DNA of 64,000 nt from positions 71,899,481 to 71,963,480 of the forward strand of contig NC_085141.1 of NCBI RefSeq assembly GCF_024139115.2, given 5' to 3'. A program made the translations under genes and the position numbers. The first letter of the stretch is position 1, and every line of letters begins with the position of its first letter. Below, piece after piece: positions 22,310 to 33,902 of the stretch. The DNA comes from Armigeres subalbatus (Eukaryota > Arthropoda > Insecta > Diptera > Culicidae). The notes below the pieces were generated by a model that worked only from the letters and a program-made list of their open reading frames with translations, was not told the DNA's origin and made no database searches.

Positions 22310-23909
22310 CTTACTTACTTACTTATGGATCCTGTACACCTCCGGTGGTGCAAAGGGCCGACTTGAAAGATCTCCATCCTGAGCGTTGCCCGGCTATCGC
22401 TTTAACCTGTTGCCAGGTTTGATTTCGGTCGACTTCTTTTATTTCTTTATTGAGGGCGCCATGAGCCTCTGGGTCTGCTTCTGCTGCTATGTCCCGCTGG
22501 GTTCCAGTCTAATGCTTGTTTACAGATTTCGTTTCCGCCCCTACGTAGAGTGTGGCCGACCCAGCCCCACTTCCGATCCCGAATTTCTGTTGCTATCGGC
22601 CTCTGGTGACAACGACGATGGAGCTCGTTGTTTGAGATCCAGTTGTGAGGCCACCAGGTTCGAATTATATACCGCAGGCATCTGTTAATGAACATCTGCA
22701 GCCGTTGAGTGTTCTCCACTGATACACACCATGTTTCGTTAGCGTATAACAGCACAGATTTCACGTTAGAGTTGAAAATTCGTATTTTAGTGCGTTAACT
22801 TATCTGCCTGTTTTTCCAGATATTTCTTAAACTAGCAAAGGCAGCCCTTGCTTTCTTGATCCGTGCGCCTATGTCGATCTTGGTATCGCCGTCTGACGCC
22901 ATTTGGCTACCAAGATATTGGAAGCTTTCAACATTCTCCACTGGTTGCCCGGCTACTGTGAAACTGGAAGGAGTCACCGTGTTTACATCCAACGATTCGG
23001 TTTTGTTGACGTTGATGACTAAACCTGCCGAAGAGGAGCGCTCGGCAAGGTCGTTGAGCTTACTCTGCATATCAGAGCGCCGTTGCGCGAGGAGTGCAAC
23101 ATCATCCGCCAATTCGAAGTCATTTAGGTGCTCCATGGTTATAGGCTGCCATAACAGCCCGCGGTTTGGTTCACGGTCAATCGCATCTACCAGAATCTCG
23201 TCGATTACGATGAGGAACAGTAACGGTGATAGAATACATCCTTGCCTCACACCAGCTACGACCCGGATAGGGTTGGACAGGACCCCATTGTGCAGCACTC
23301 TACACGAAAAGGCCTCGTACTGTGCTTCGATGAGGCCGATGATTTTCTCAGGAACCCCCTTGCGTCTCAGGGCGCCCCACATATTCTCGTGATTGAGACG
23401 GTCGAAAGCTTTTTCGTAGTCAATGAATACCAAGTAAAGGGACTCTTGGAATTCGTTGCCCTGCTCCAAAATGATGCGGAGCGTGACAATATGGTCCACA
23501 CAGGATCTTCCGGAACGGAATCCGGCTTGCTGCCGCCGGAGAGTCGCATCGATCTTCTCCTGAATCCGGGCTAGGATAATTTTGCACAGAACTTTGAGAA
23601 CGGTACACAGCAACATAATGCCTCGCCAGTTATCGCATACAGTCAGGTCACCCTTTTTGGGCACCTTCACTAAGATACCTTGCATCCAGTCGACCGGAAA
23701 AGTTGCGGTGTCCCAGATATTATGAAATAAACGATGCAGTAGTTGAGCGGATGTCATGGGGTCAGCTTTGAGCATCTCGGCTGATATGCGGTCGACCCCT
23801 GGGGCTTTATTCGATTTCATGCTTTGGATGGCTGTTTGAATCTCTAGCAGTGATGGAGCTTCGGTATTGACGCGTGTTATACGTCGGATCCTAGGCAGAT
23901 CATGCCGAG
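22310..23909 (-). mobile_element. RTE-like non-LTR retrotransposon, family B, 5'-truncated copy (B2)
   Basis: The 3' tail is a TAAG repeat (TTAC repeats on plus) next to TGATTA at 22304-22309; TGATTA recurs at 23910-23915 as a 6-bp target duplication. The copy is nearly identical to the 3' part of the full-length element at 38831-42387 and breaks off right after GATCATGCCGAG. The near identity suggests recent movement of this family. Confidence 0.88.
22447..23820 (-). pseudogene. Reverse transcriptase C-terminal two thirds, element B2
   Basis: Reading leftward from 23820, the frame has KAPGVDRISAEMLK at about 5-18, then NWRGIMLL, FIDYEKAFD, GVRQGCILSPL, and the catalytic block FELADD, in which the usual aromatic residue before ADD is leucine. 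The frame is open to 22795, where a glutamate codon has become TAA. The same frame resumes at 22764 with SVLLYANETW and runs to 22447. A small deletion and change near 22455 alters the tail. Copy B1 lacks this stop but has its own frameshift nearby, so the two copies decayed separately. Confidence 0.88.
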
Positions 23910-24322
23910 TGATTAGCTCTCGAGTTATGAAGAAATTGGTGATTCATTTGTACTTTCCAAAAGTGGGAGGGGTCTGGAACCATCTTAAGAACCTTCCCCG
24001 GCCCCAAAAACCTCTGCATACAAATTTTTCGCCAATCGGTTCAGTAGTTTCCGAGTCCATAAGAGTCAGACAGACAGAAATTCATTTTTTTGTATATAGA
24101 TATATAGATTGTGAGGGAAGTATTGTAACTAAATGTACGCGTTTCCGCAGCTGAGACGTTTAATTCAACAACTGCACTGGCTACCAACAAAAACCATAAT
24201 GGTGGAAATAGTAGGATTTCAAGCTCTCGTATATACATGTTACCCCTCAAACATTGACTAAATCCCCAGGACAATAGACACGTGAGTTAATGAATCAAAT
24301 TAGTTCATTAAACGACTTCATA

Positions 24323-24592
24323 CTAAGGTGGCTCAGAAAACACTTTTTCATAATTATCGATGGGCCGCCCTCTTATTTGGTGCTATTTGATGCCCTGATG
24401 CAAAATTTCAGCCAAATCGGTCAACGTTTGGGCGGTGTGCAGAAACATCAAAATACAGTGATTTGCAATTGGACAGCACAAACTCATTCATTTTTTGTAG
24501 ATTTAAATACAGAATGTTATGTTGAAAACCGCGATAACATTAGCGTTTCTTAGGCAAAGATATTAGCATTTTACTGAAGTGCTGTAGGGGTG
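24323..24592 (+). repeat. Half copy of the hAT-type foldback at 14600-15308
   Basis: CTAAGGTGGCTCAGAAAACA, GATGGGCCGCCCTCTTATT and GGTCAACGTTTGGGC match the left arm of that element in order. There is no second arm, so it is a truncated copy. Confidence 0.75.
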
Positions 24593-24704
24593 AAGAAGAG
24601 GTGTTTATGAAGGGTTATGTAGCGTTCATATGCTCAAACGTGTTGATTGTTGTTGATTCATCGACTCCGCTCAAAAAAAAATGCTTCGGTTGCTGCTTTG
24701 TCTG

Positions 24705-24840
24705 TGTGAAGTTGATCGAGCAATTCGTTGAGCTAGCTGAGTCGATTAGAAAATTACACTATGGGACTCCTATCCTTGTATCAAAAGTTCAGAGTAGTTC
24801 AATGGCCTACAGTATACGAAAAAGACAAAAAGACACAAAG
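24705..24840 (+). repeat. Right-end fragment of the GAGAAAGGCA repeat family
   Basis: TTCGTTGAGCTAGCTGAGTCGATTAG, ACTATGGGACTCC and AGTATACGAAAAAGACAAAAAG correspond in order to the right ends at 18250-18383 and 53716-53835, with many substitutions. Confidence 0.6.
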
Positions 24841-25251
24841 CACAGAGCAGTGTTCTTCTCCCACTTCCTCTAACAAAACATGAACCGAAACCTCTAGGAT
24901 GATCTGCTTGAGATCCTCTGTCCTAAATGAACGATGGCGATGCACGTTTCAACACGCGCTGATAAGCCAATATGAATATTTTCTTGACTCCTTGGAAATT
25001 AGCATCATAGAATATTCAAAATTGCTCGTTATATAATACCACTCCCAGAATTATCTGTTCCAGAGCAGTGGCAACCACATGTAATGGAAGTGGTCCGTAT
25101 TATGTCGCCAACCGTTGACAAATTTTAATGACTCCGTGAAAATGGTAAACATTGACGCACTTCCGATTCTGGGGCCTCTCGTTCATATAGTTGAAAGAAA
25201 ATGCATAAATGAAAGCTTCGACGTCACAGTTATCAGCAGTAGAATCACAAA

Positions 25252-25434
25252 ATGAATACTAGGCTCGAGGCGACAATGACCCAACTGGGAAATGTTTCTT
25301 GGGCATTACATGGGTCTGCATTTTGTCGTATCCTTCTCACTGCGTTTATAGCAAATGCCTTTTCGATGGGCAGTCAAAGTGTAAACGACATAATCGACTT
25401 CCGCCCATCAACCATTGACCGAGACGGAACATAA
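25252..25434 (+). CDS. Possible small ORF, 60 codons, unknown function
   Basis: I do not recognise this product. The start is in a good context (CACAAAATGA). A hydrophobic stretch, ILLTAFIANAF, lies at about residues 27-37, followed by a polar tail ending IDRDGT, so a short secreted or membrane peptide is conceivable. Upstream, CATATAG at about 25184 and TCACAGTT at about 25225 could act as a TATA-like and an initiator-like pair. No nearby polyadenylation signal was seen, and length alone does not separate it from chance. Low confidence. Confidence 0.18.
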   Translation: MNTRLEATMTQLGNVSWALHGSAFCRILLTAFIANAFSMGSQSVNDIIDFRPSTIDRDGT

Positions 25435-25439
25435 TAGAC

Positions 25440-27060
25440 GAAAATAACAATCTTAGACAATCGTGGTGGGTGAACCAAAGTGCGTTGTACGCTATTTAGC
25501 CCTTCTAATTAATTTATGATTATGATTTAATGGACCGGATCCAAATTGGATCGGGCGGAAAAGGCTACAGGGCACGCGATCGGCAAATGGCAGTGCTAAC
25601 CACGTTCTTTTTATGTATTTTGATTCTAGCTTTATGTGACTAGGGGGAAATGCAAACACAGCGAACTTTCCGAATAAATTTACGTAACGTGGAAGGTAAT
25701 CAGCTCATGAACGTTTACAATAATAAACAAATTGATTCAATATGCTTGTAAACAAATGCGAAAATAGAATCCATAGTTGATACAGTCCCAACCATTCCCA
25801 CACTACTGGATTTTTATAATTCCATAATGGGGATGTTTCCAAAAACTTGAAAAATCATGTGGAAATTCATTTATTTTTGATCCATGATAGAAATTATTAA
25901 CGTTAACCACGTACAAATTAAACATATAGTGGGAGAAGAGATTCGGTTTGGGCACCCTTACATTTCTGGGCCAATGGAATAACTTTACTACTAGAAGAAA
26001 GGAGTTTGGTTGATCGACGAACGATTTAAAACGATTTTCAAAATTTGAAATTTTTAGGTTATTTAATTTTGTGGTTCGGCTGTGCACTGATAAAAAGTAA
26101 ATCGTAGAACGAATTACACATATCTACTTAAGTTTACCATATATGATAATGGTACACTCAACATCAATATTTTTATTAGTTACAACAAGATTGTCCACGT
26201 TACTATGTGGATTGACATTCTTGTTAGTGCTGTTTCCATGGTGAGCTCAACCGCAACTTTACCACTGCTAGTACTACAAGTTTTTCCCGCCGCCATTACC
26301 ACCATCTATAGCGTAACGAAAAGAACTTAAACATTCATCAAATTTTGGTACTTTCCCGGCAGAAGTGTATCCAGAAAAGATATGATCGAGGAATAAAGTT
26401 TTGCATTCATTTGACAAATCAATCTGTGGAACAACCGTGCTTGTTTTACGCGACATTTTTTGATCATATTTTTGATCATGCGACTTAAATTCACCAATTA
26501 TTACAATACAACCTAAATAAATCAAAGAAATCAATATGGTAAAGTTGTAATAAAGCGCCTGTTAAGTAAATTCCGCTGTGACGCTTTTTTCAGTAACAGG
26601 CTTGGCAGTCATAAGGGCATCACTCGTTCCTGATCTATACGAAAGAGGCCATGGGTTCAATTCCAGATCGTTTCCATATCTATCCTATAGGTACCTTCCA
26701 GCAATCAGTTTTAGAAGATAATCAAAGCTCATTTCTGCATTTATTCTTTCTTTCATATCACATTGGCATCGCGTTAATTAAGACGAAACTCTGTTAAGAA
26801 GCATTGCTACACATAATTTTTTATTTGAAAAACAAACAAGCTTGTTAGATAAATTTGATCTAAATTGTGGTTTAAATATCAAAGATTTTTCAAGCAAAAT
26901 ATGTCTCGAAAAAACATTAGAGCTTCAGAAAAATAATAATTACACGCGGTGGAATCGGACCTGGGAACCCTAAACGTTTATGAAAACTGGAGGAACATCA
27001 CCCAAGATTGACAATTGTGGAGCTCTACAATACGTCAGTCAAAGGTTATTTAGAGCTTCT
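25440..27060. other. Unassigned AT-rich sequence
   Basis: No gene, paired inverted ends or tandem repeats recognised. The minus-strand frames at 25803-26087 and 26274-26534 show no domain. Confidence 0.35.
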
Positions 27061-27069
27061 AGTGGAGTG

Positions 27070-27125
27070 TCTTCACTTGTCATAAGACGATTTCGTACTA
27101 TCCCATTTTATTCCATCACTTGAAG
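27070..27125 (-). repeat. End fragment of the hammerhead-like repeat
   Basis: GTCTTCACTTGTCATAAGACGA followed by TATCCCATTTTATTCCATCACTT is a diverged form of the 3' part of the family at 14455-14505, on the opposite strand. The ribozyme-like part is not present. Confidence 0.6.
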
Positions 27126-27239
27126 TAAACGAACGATTTATTGAAATTCGCAGCATTATTGGATGTATTGTGGCTATCCGTTTAGATTGCATCAATTATG
27201 CTCTCACATTTCTCAACAAGCGATTTCTAAAAACTCACA

Positions 27240-28600
27240 ACTTTTTAGGACGACTTAAAAATTGGAACATCTTCGAAAGTTCCGAAGTTTCCCTCACCTA
27301 AAGGCCACACGGTGTCAATGAATGATCCTCGAATTGATTTTGATCGCACACAGCTATAAAAAAGTCGTAGCTTTCTAAGGCGAGTTTCTAGAGTTGATTA
27401 CCTTTTCGGCTATTCCGGAGTTTCTGGAGCACCACTTAGTGGCCTCCCGGGGTCAACATTCGGTTCTTGAAATGATATTGGTCTCATTTTGATGTATAAA
27501 TCGTTTTGTAAAACAGTACGGTTTACGAGGATGAATTTAAAAATTGGCCCTTTTCTCAGAATGTTCCGGAGTTCCCGGAGGACCATTTAGCGGAGTTTCG
27601 CTCTCACGTTCATAACAAACCACTGTATTCTAGGACGATTTTCAAGAATTTGTCTTTACTATGGGTGTTCCGGACCTTCAGTGCCAGATGACCAATGGTG
27701 GTCAATGCGTTGTTCATGCAATGATTTCACATAGTTTCTAGGACGGATTTCCAGAATTGGCATTATGCCAACAATAGATTTATAAAAACATCGCAACTTC
27801 AAAATATAATCTTCTACGTCGGTCATTTCTCCTGATGTTTCAGAACTTTCTAAACACCACTTAGTGGCCATCCGGGATGAATGAGTAGTTCTTGTATTGA
27901 TTTTGCTCGCTCATTCCTACAACACTAAAATGCTAAAAAGTCTAAACAAAAATCGACAACTTCTTCGGATGTTTTGGAGCTTTCGGTGGTCCATTTAGTT
28001 TATATTGACAAGTATTTATGGCCACTTAAGACCCTACGAGGAACCTGTCCTGGAATGGACACATAAAGTCAGCACGTCTGGTGGATTTAAAACAATCAGA
28101 AACAAACTGCTGAGGCAATTTCAAGAAGTTTGATGCCCATATTGTTGAGGTTCCATTGAAAATTGTTTATGACCATTCTTGGCCCCACTGGGAACCTGTT
28201 CCGAAATGGCCACTCAAATTTTCACACATCTGTTGGAACCAAGATAATAAACAACAGTCTGCTGTGGAAGTTTCAAGAATTTTGACATCCATATTGTTGG
28301 GGATCCAATGAGAAATGTTTTTGGCCAACCTTGACCAAATACCACCCCCTCTCCCCCCTTCCCCACCCGGGAAACTTGTTCCAAAATGGCCACTCCGGAG
28401 TCAACTTGTCAAGAACACACGCTGGAAATAATTTCAAGAAGTTTGATACCCATATTGTTGATGTTCCCTTGAAAATTGTTCATGGCCATTGAAAATTGTT
28501 CATTGTTGATACCCATATTGCTGATTACCTACCATTGGCCATTGAAAATTGTTCATTGTTGATACCCATATTGCTGATTACCTACCGAAATCCACGATCA
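27240..28600 (+). repeat. Degenerate repeat region, two repeat types
   Basis: From 27240 to about 27960, diverged units of ~140-160 bp recur, marked by TAGGACGA, a TTCCGGAGTT-like word and CCACTTAGTGGC. From about 28000 to 28600 a second unit recurs, marked by TTTCAAGAAGTTTGATRCCCATATTGTTG and AAAATTGTTTATGGCCA. Within it, 28484-28533 is repeated almost exactly at 28538-28587 (period 54). No gene. Confidence 0.65.
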
Positions 28601-29577
28601 GTATAATATATGCAGGACATGTCCCTAGAAATTCGGATTTCCCGGTGATCCGAGGAACCGGACCGGTCCAATCCTAAAACAGCATGATAAAAGACAAAAT
28701 TCTGAATCGAATGAGCCCAAAACGATTGAAAACGGTTAAAAATTGCCAAAGATATAAGCATTTTAGTTTCGTGGGTACCCGGGTACCCTGCCGGCCATTT
28801 AAAGGGTAAAAAAATGCCGGAACCCCTCCCTCCACCCCTCCTTAATCAAAATTTCAGTTAACCCGTACAATCGATTTTGGCCGTCATTATTGTGGATATG
28901 ACAGAGTTTCAGCCTCCTACTATGAAAATTCATTTAGATATCGCGAATTGAATTCCAAAAAGGTACCCGGGTACCCAGCCGGCCACACAAGGGTTAAATG
29001 CACCGTATGAATACGTATTAGAACTAATTTTTTCAAATAAATCACTTCACTTTATGACACTTTGAAAGCGGTTTAAAAAAATCAGAACTCAGAAGGGTAC
29101 AAGACACGTCCGCAAGGTAGACGTTGGACAACGTAGATCTTATAAATTCCAGCAGCGTCTCAAAGGCAACTTTTTACCGTCGCCAAGCGATTATGTTTTA
29201 CTCAACTAGCAGAAACAAAACCAAAATAAGAATCTTGTGAGAATATTTCCCTGTACGACAACGACAGCCAAATCAACGAAGACACCACTATCTTCTTCTA
29301 TTTACATAAAAAATAATTTCTGTCTATGTGAACCGTATAGCACAGACAAACAGACATAACACTCGTCAAATTTCCATCGTTCACTGATTTGCTGGTCAAT
29401 TCAAATAATCATTAGTTGGCCAATCGATCACTCGTGGCGCGCGCATCGTTTTTTCTCGAGTTTGACGTTTGCTCACTACTGCCATCTGGTTCGTGATTTG
29501 CCCAACTTAGTGAAAACAACAGATGTCGTTAGTGTTTGAACGACGATGAATTTAATAAGTAAATGTTCAATGTGTTA
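28601..29577. other. Unassigned, with a pair of GGTACCCGGGTACC blocks
   Basis: GTACCCGGGTACCCTGCCGGCC near 28767 recurs at about 28964-28985 (GGTACCCGGGTACCCAGCCGGCC), about 200 bp apart in the same orientation. No gene seen in the rest. Confidence 0.4.
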
Positions 29578-29930
29578 TATCTGTTTATCTGTGCTTATAG
29601 ACTCGGAAACTACTGAACCGATCGATGTGAAAATTTGTATGCTAGTGTTTTTGGGGCCGGGGAAGGTTCTTACGATGGTTCGATACCCCTCCCCGCTCTA
29701 GAAGGGGAGGCCCCCATACAAATGGATTTTTTTGCATAACTCGAGATTCAATCATGCAAATGAAACCAAATTTGGCACGTGAAGGTTTTTTAAGACAAAA
29801 AATGTGTCTATGATGATTCAAGGAGAGGAGAGGCTCCAATACAAATGAAACACGAATTTCTGCACAACTCGAGAACTAATCAAGCAAATGGAACCAAATT
29901 TGGCAAGTGGAAAAAAGAAGATTTGACGTT
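29578..29930 (+). repeat. Helitron-like fragment, related to 23916-24108
   Basis: GACTCGGAAACTACTGAACCG, TTTTTGGGGCCGGGGAAGG and TAACTCGAGA follow in the same order as on the minus strand of 24060-23920. The 5' end is diverged (ATATCTGTTTATCTG), and no 3' terminus was recognised. Confidence 0.7.
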
Positions 29931-30558
29931 TGCTCTGCCAAATGAAATTGAATCGCAAAGCAAAACTTAAATTGTGAATACAAACGAAATGTTTGTGCTA
30001 ACTAATACATTTTGGACGAGACAAAGTTCGACAGGTCAGATCAGCTATTTTTTCAAGGGCAACTTGGTGAGACGGATTGAACGAACTAGAATCACGATCT
30101 GGACTTCGAATAAGAGAATACCGACGAGATGGACTAAACAGACAGACTTGGTGATATGGACTGAACACAAGCTCGGCAGACTAGGCAAACTAATTGAACG
30201 AACTTGATGGGCAGTCTAGACGCACTTGATGATCGTTTTGCCTTTCTCGTTTTTTAAATTAAATTGAATAACACTTTTTTCATCTGTCTGTCTGTCAACT
30301 ATCTCGCAGACAGAGCTGATTACATTTTATTCACAACCTGACCCAACTCCTAAGAATGCAATTAATTCGATTGTTAGGTTTTCTGTGATAATCCTCTTTA
30401 TCTACTCTCCATTCATATTTTTAAAAAAATTTGGTTCCTGAAAAATGTTTTAAACAAATTAGTGAAATGACATGCAGAGGACATTTCACAGCACTGGCTG
30501 TGAATCTCATTATTTTCCTTCTTTGTTATCATAATGATTTCACTGATGATTAGACTAA
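29931..30558. other. Unassigned sequence
   Basis: A TTTTGCCTTTCTCG word at 30237-30250 is a lone end of the GAGAAAGGCA family. The open frame at 29974-30207 is not recognised and has low-complexity composition. Confidence 0.35.
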
Positions 30559-30571
30559 TATAAATAAGAAT

Positions 30572-30856
30572 CTTCTTCTTCTTATTGGCATTACATCCCC
30601 ACACTTGGACAGAGCCGCTTCGCAGCTTAGTGTTCATTAAGCACTTCCACAGTTATTAACTGCGAGGTTTCTAAGCCAAGTTACCATTTTTGCATTCGTA
30701 TATCATGAGGCTATCACGATGATTATGCCCAGGGAAGTCGAGACAATTTCCAATCCGAAAATTGCCTAGACCGGCACCGGGAATCGAACCCAGCCACCAT
30801 CAGCATGGTCTTGCTTTGTAGCTGCGCGTCTTACCGCACGGCTAAGGAGGGCCCCC
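30572..30856 (-). mobile_element. Feilai-like SINE, full length
   Basis: The 13-bp target duplication TATAAATAAGAAT at 30559-30571 and 30857-30869 brackets the copy. On the minus strand it has the tRNA-like head with B box GGTTCGATTCC, the body, and an AAG tail. The head start GGGGGCCCTCCTTAGCCGTG is present. Transcription would be by RNA polymerase III, and mobilisation would need an autonomous LINE. Confidence 0.9.
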
Positions 30857-30872
30857 TATAAATAAGAATACG

Positions 30873-30937
30873 CCTGATAAATCCACCTATCGGTGTTGAT
30901 GCCTTTCTCGTGTTTAAGTAATATTTTTAAAAAACGG
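30873..30937 (+). repeat. Left-end fragment of GAGAAAGGCA family
   Basis: CTGATAAATCCACCTATCGG and TGCCTTTCTCGTGT match the left end at 50637. The following TTTAAGTAATATTTTTAAAAAACG recurs exactly at about 33694-33717, which suggests a shared sub-element. Confidence 0.6.
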
Positions 30938-31829
30938 AGGGTGGATTGTTTGTCTCCTCTGCCCGTGTCATTTTTTTTTTCAAAATTTATCTAATTATTT
31001 GTGGATTGTGAATTGTGATGAAAATGTGAATTTTGTTTTGAAGAAATTGAACTCTGTGTTGTGAAGATGTTCAGGATTTGAAGGGCATTCTTTGGACGAT
31101 TGATGGTCTGCAAAACATTCAAATGCGATCAGTGGTAGCGGCAGAACTGAAGCGGGCCCAGGCAGAATATGTGGCGACAACAATTCAAAAAGGATTACGT
31201 ACAGATGGTATTTGGAAATACTTCGAATCGGGTGAGATCAATCTATTTTATGTTTTTATGCAATTTTATTAGATTAGAATATTTACCACAATGTAATGCT
31301 CGTAACCTTCGGGGACTCGCACCTTTGTAAAAAGTTCAACACCTTCGAAAAAAGCACGCTTCTCCTTCACAACAGAAGCGGGACTGCGCGAGCGGTCCAG
31401 AACCAAGCGAGTCCCGGAAGGGTAAAACAAGTAAATATGTCTGAGGAGTCTTTGGCCAGGAGGTTATGTTTTTATTGTATCGTACCACACCACTTTGACA
31501 CTATGTGAGTGTGTTGAAATGAATCGTAAACTCATATATTTAATACATTTATTCGGTATTTCAAAGGTGTCCCTACGTAGTAAAAAAAACTTTCGTAGAA
31601 GTGATTAATGAAGGCTCTCGTGTACCCATATTGAGTTAACAACCAAAGATCAAAATATCCTTTGCCCAATCTAACGTGAAGAATGTTTTTTATATACATT
31701 ATATAATCAAAGGGCCGCATTTTGAGAAAACATTGATATAAAATCGATCATTTATTAGCTCCAGTAAAATGAGCTTTTCTTGCATGCTTTTCTGCTAAAA
31801 ATCCAGCTACAACGAGAAGCACGGCATTT
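30938..31829. other. Unassigned; possible coding relic at 31078-31240
   Basis: The plus frame from 31078 reads ELKRAQAEYVATTIQKGL, a style seen in linker regions between endonuclease and RT of non-LTR elements, and a GT follows at about 31233. I cannot assign it. Nothing else was recognised in this stretch. Confidence 0.25.
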
Positions 31830-31950
31830 TGTGCATCCACCGATGTTGCCGATCTGCAAGGCGAAGAGAATTTCTACAGTCGACTGAATTGCATCGTAAA
31901 AGCATTACGACAGGTGACAATTAAGATGGGCGAGATTGGATCCCGAGTAA
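31830..31950 (+). pseudogene. Relic of a family B-like endonuclease domain
   Basis: Translation from 31830 gives CASTDVADLQGEENFYSRLN followed by a valine-rich stretch. It aligns with YAPTDAADLQDKENFYSQLN of the endonuclease at 40555-41907 (residues 149-168). The similarity fades after about 40 codons and no other part of the element is present. This is an old fragment of the same or a sister family. Confidence 0.7.
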
Positions 31951-32445
31951 CACCACTTGTTTCGCAGTGAGTAACAACTATGGTGTAACTTACTAAACGT
32001 CTGAGTTATGCACAACGCATCGTATTTGGAACACTTTTGTGACACAAAAAGCGCAAGAGGGGGAGCCTATTTTCAACATCTTGCGGATACACTGAAAATA
32101 AAAACACAACAACCAACCGGGAATCGAACATTGGACCTTGTGATTTGAAACCTTTCACTATAACCATCACACCATCAATTCCATTTGGAGGTTCTGCTAA
32201 AAGTGCACTACATAAACAACAAAGTCATTTGTAACTTGATTGTACCTTATACGGAACATGCAGGGGACTGTCAAAAATAAAATACTGCTTTGCTGAGCTC
32301 AAAGTGTTTTGCAACATATCAAAAATATTGTCGTAGCAGCAATTAACCGAAGAGTTATTAATACTGCAACTTATCTGTTTTGTTTCTGATATGAAACACA
32401 TCGAATTCCAAATCACCCAAAAAGTCAGATTCGTGGCATATTACA

Positions 32446-32595
32446 ACGTACGAGACACTGAAGACGACCACACAGTTGTGGTCGAAGTACGTGTCTGCAA
32501 AAATATCGAAATAATTGGTGGAATTAAATGGAGAGTGCTTAACTCGTCTTAGACGATTGAATATATTCTACTACAAAGAGCTTAAAATATTTTTT
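32446..32595 (+). repeat. Diverged copy of the hammerhead-like repeat
   Basis: TACGAGACACTGAAGACGA, GGTGGAATTAAATGG and ACTCGTCTTAGACGATTGAA follow in the same order as 14393-14520. Stem II of the ribozyme-like motif is changed to GACCAC/GTGGTC (32466-32471 and 32478-32483), which still pairs fully. Stem I is partly lost (TGC instead of TGTC). Confidence 0.75.
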
Positions 32596-33902
32596 TTCCT
32601 TTAGAATGTTTTTCAGGAATTTATCTGTTCAGTCCTTTAGGAATTATTCCAGCATTTTCTCCTAGAATTCCTGTTGCATTCCTTCACAAATTCTTTTGGC
32701 ATTTTTAATATGTATTGTCTATCATTAACTCGAGCCTCGCTAATAAAGACAAAAAAAAAGCTCGTCCACGTAATGGATATTCTATTTGCTACTGTTTCGC
32801 ATGTTGCTTTCATTGAAGATTAGTTTAATGAAAAATGTTTGATCTTTATCGTAAATATTCTGAATAATTTATACAAATTAAGAAAGTGGTTGATTTGCCC
32901 AAAACTTCACGTGTCGCCGCTAAATTATGAATCAATAACATTGTGATGTTATCTCATGTGCGGTACGTAATTTCCTGAGTGGGACCACATAATATTACAA
33001 TTACAGAAACACCCAGCATACATTTTTCAGGGGCAGATTATGTTAGAATTATCACAAACCAATTTGCATTCCATTACAATAGTTACATAGTTCTTAGCTA
33101 CCAACGTACAAAGAGATATAACTGTTTTTTTTTCTGTACGTGAAATAATCTATGTTTTGTAATGATTATTTTCTCTCGCGTTAGATGAATATGAAACAAT
33201 CACGGACAGATAAGAGATAAATTAGTAATTGCTCTACCGGAGCGATTGATTGTCTGCCTTTACGTTGGGTGAACAATGGCACAACACAATACGTCGTAAC
33301 TGATATTTACTTTGTTCTCGCGTCAACATTAACATGATAGTTACTTGGATTACATCACTTACCAAGGTGAATCCTGATCTAAGTAATGACACTTCCTCTC
33401 CCTACTTACAATACTCCTTCCCGTAACAACCGTAGAGATGCAGACGATTCGTCGGTCTCTAAAACAACGATTGTTACAATAACATTCCTTCCCTTCCCTC
33501 GATGATCGTAAGGAAGTGGCCGGCGCCGTTATTGACCCATTAAAAGTTGAGCTTTCGGAACGTGCACATTGAGGATGGAGAGCTAATCCCAAGTCCCATC
33601 CGTTGGTTCCCTGTGCAATTCCGCTAGTTCTGGTCAATCACGGAGTAGCAACTACGAATTGTACGATCATCTCATGCTCATGCTCATGCTCATTTAAGTA
33701 ATATTTTTAAAAAACGTGTAAGATAGATAAAAAATAGCACTGACAGGAGAATAGATTCCATTATACACATTCATTATATTCAAAACAAGTTTCGCTGTTG
33801 AATGAAATTTGTTGAATGTAATTTAGACATGAACTATCGATTTTTCCGTTTCCACTTCCCCCGGTGTACCTTATTGTTTTCACATAGCACTATTTATTAC
33901 CT
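32596..33902. other. Unassigned sequence with possible minus-strand splice donors
   Basis: On the minus strand TTGGTAAGTGATG (33353-33365) and ATTGTAAGTAGGG (33400-33412) look like splice donors, and the intervening and upstream sequence to about 33660 is less AT-rich than its surroundings. I see no recognisable protein. CTCATG is repeated at about 33670-33693. Confidence 0.25.

Larger units (their letters stand above)
22260..24108 (-). mobile_element. Non-autonomous Helitron-like element, split by RTE copy B2
   Basis: On the minus strand the 5' end is A|TCTATATATCTATAT at 24108, followed by GTCTGTCTGACTC and GGACTCGGAAACTACTGAACC. The 3' end has a small hairpin (CGAAGCTCG, CGGGCC) and CTGG|T at 22260. 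Helitrons start with TC, end in CTRR after a hairpin, and insert between A and T, which matches here. The retrotransposon at 22310-23909 accounts for most of the length. A homologous plus-strand piece is at 29578-29930. The 3' end is less certain than the 5' end. Confidence 0.6.
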
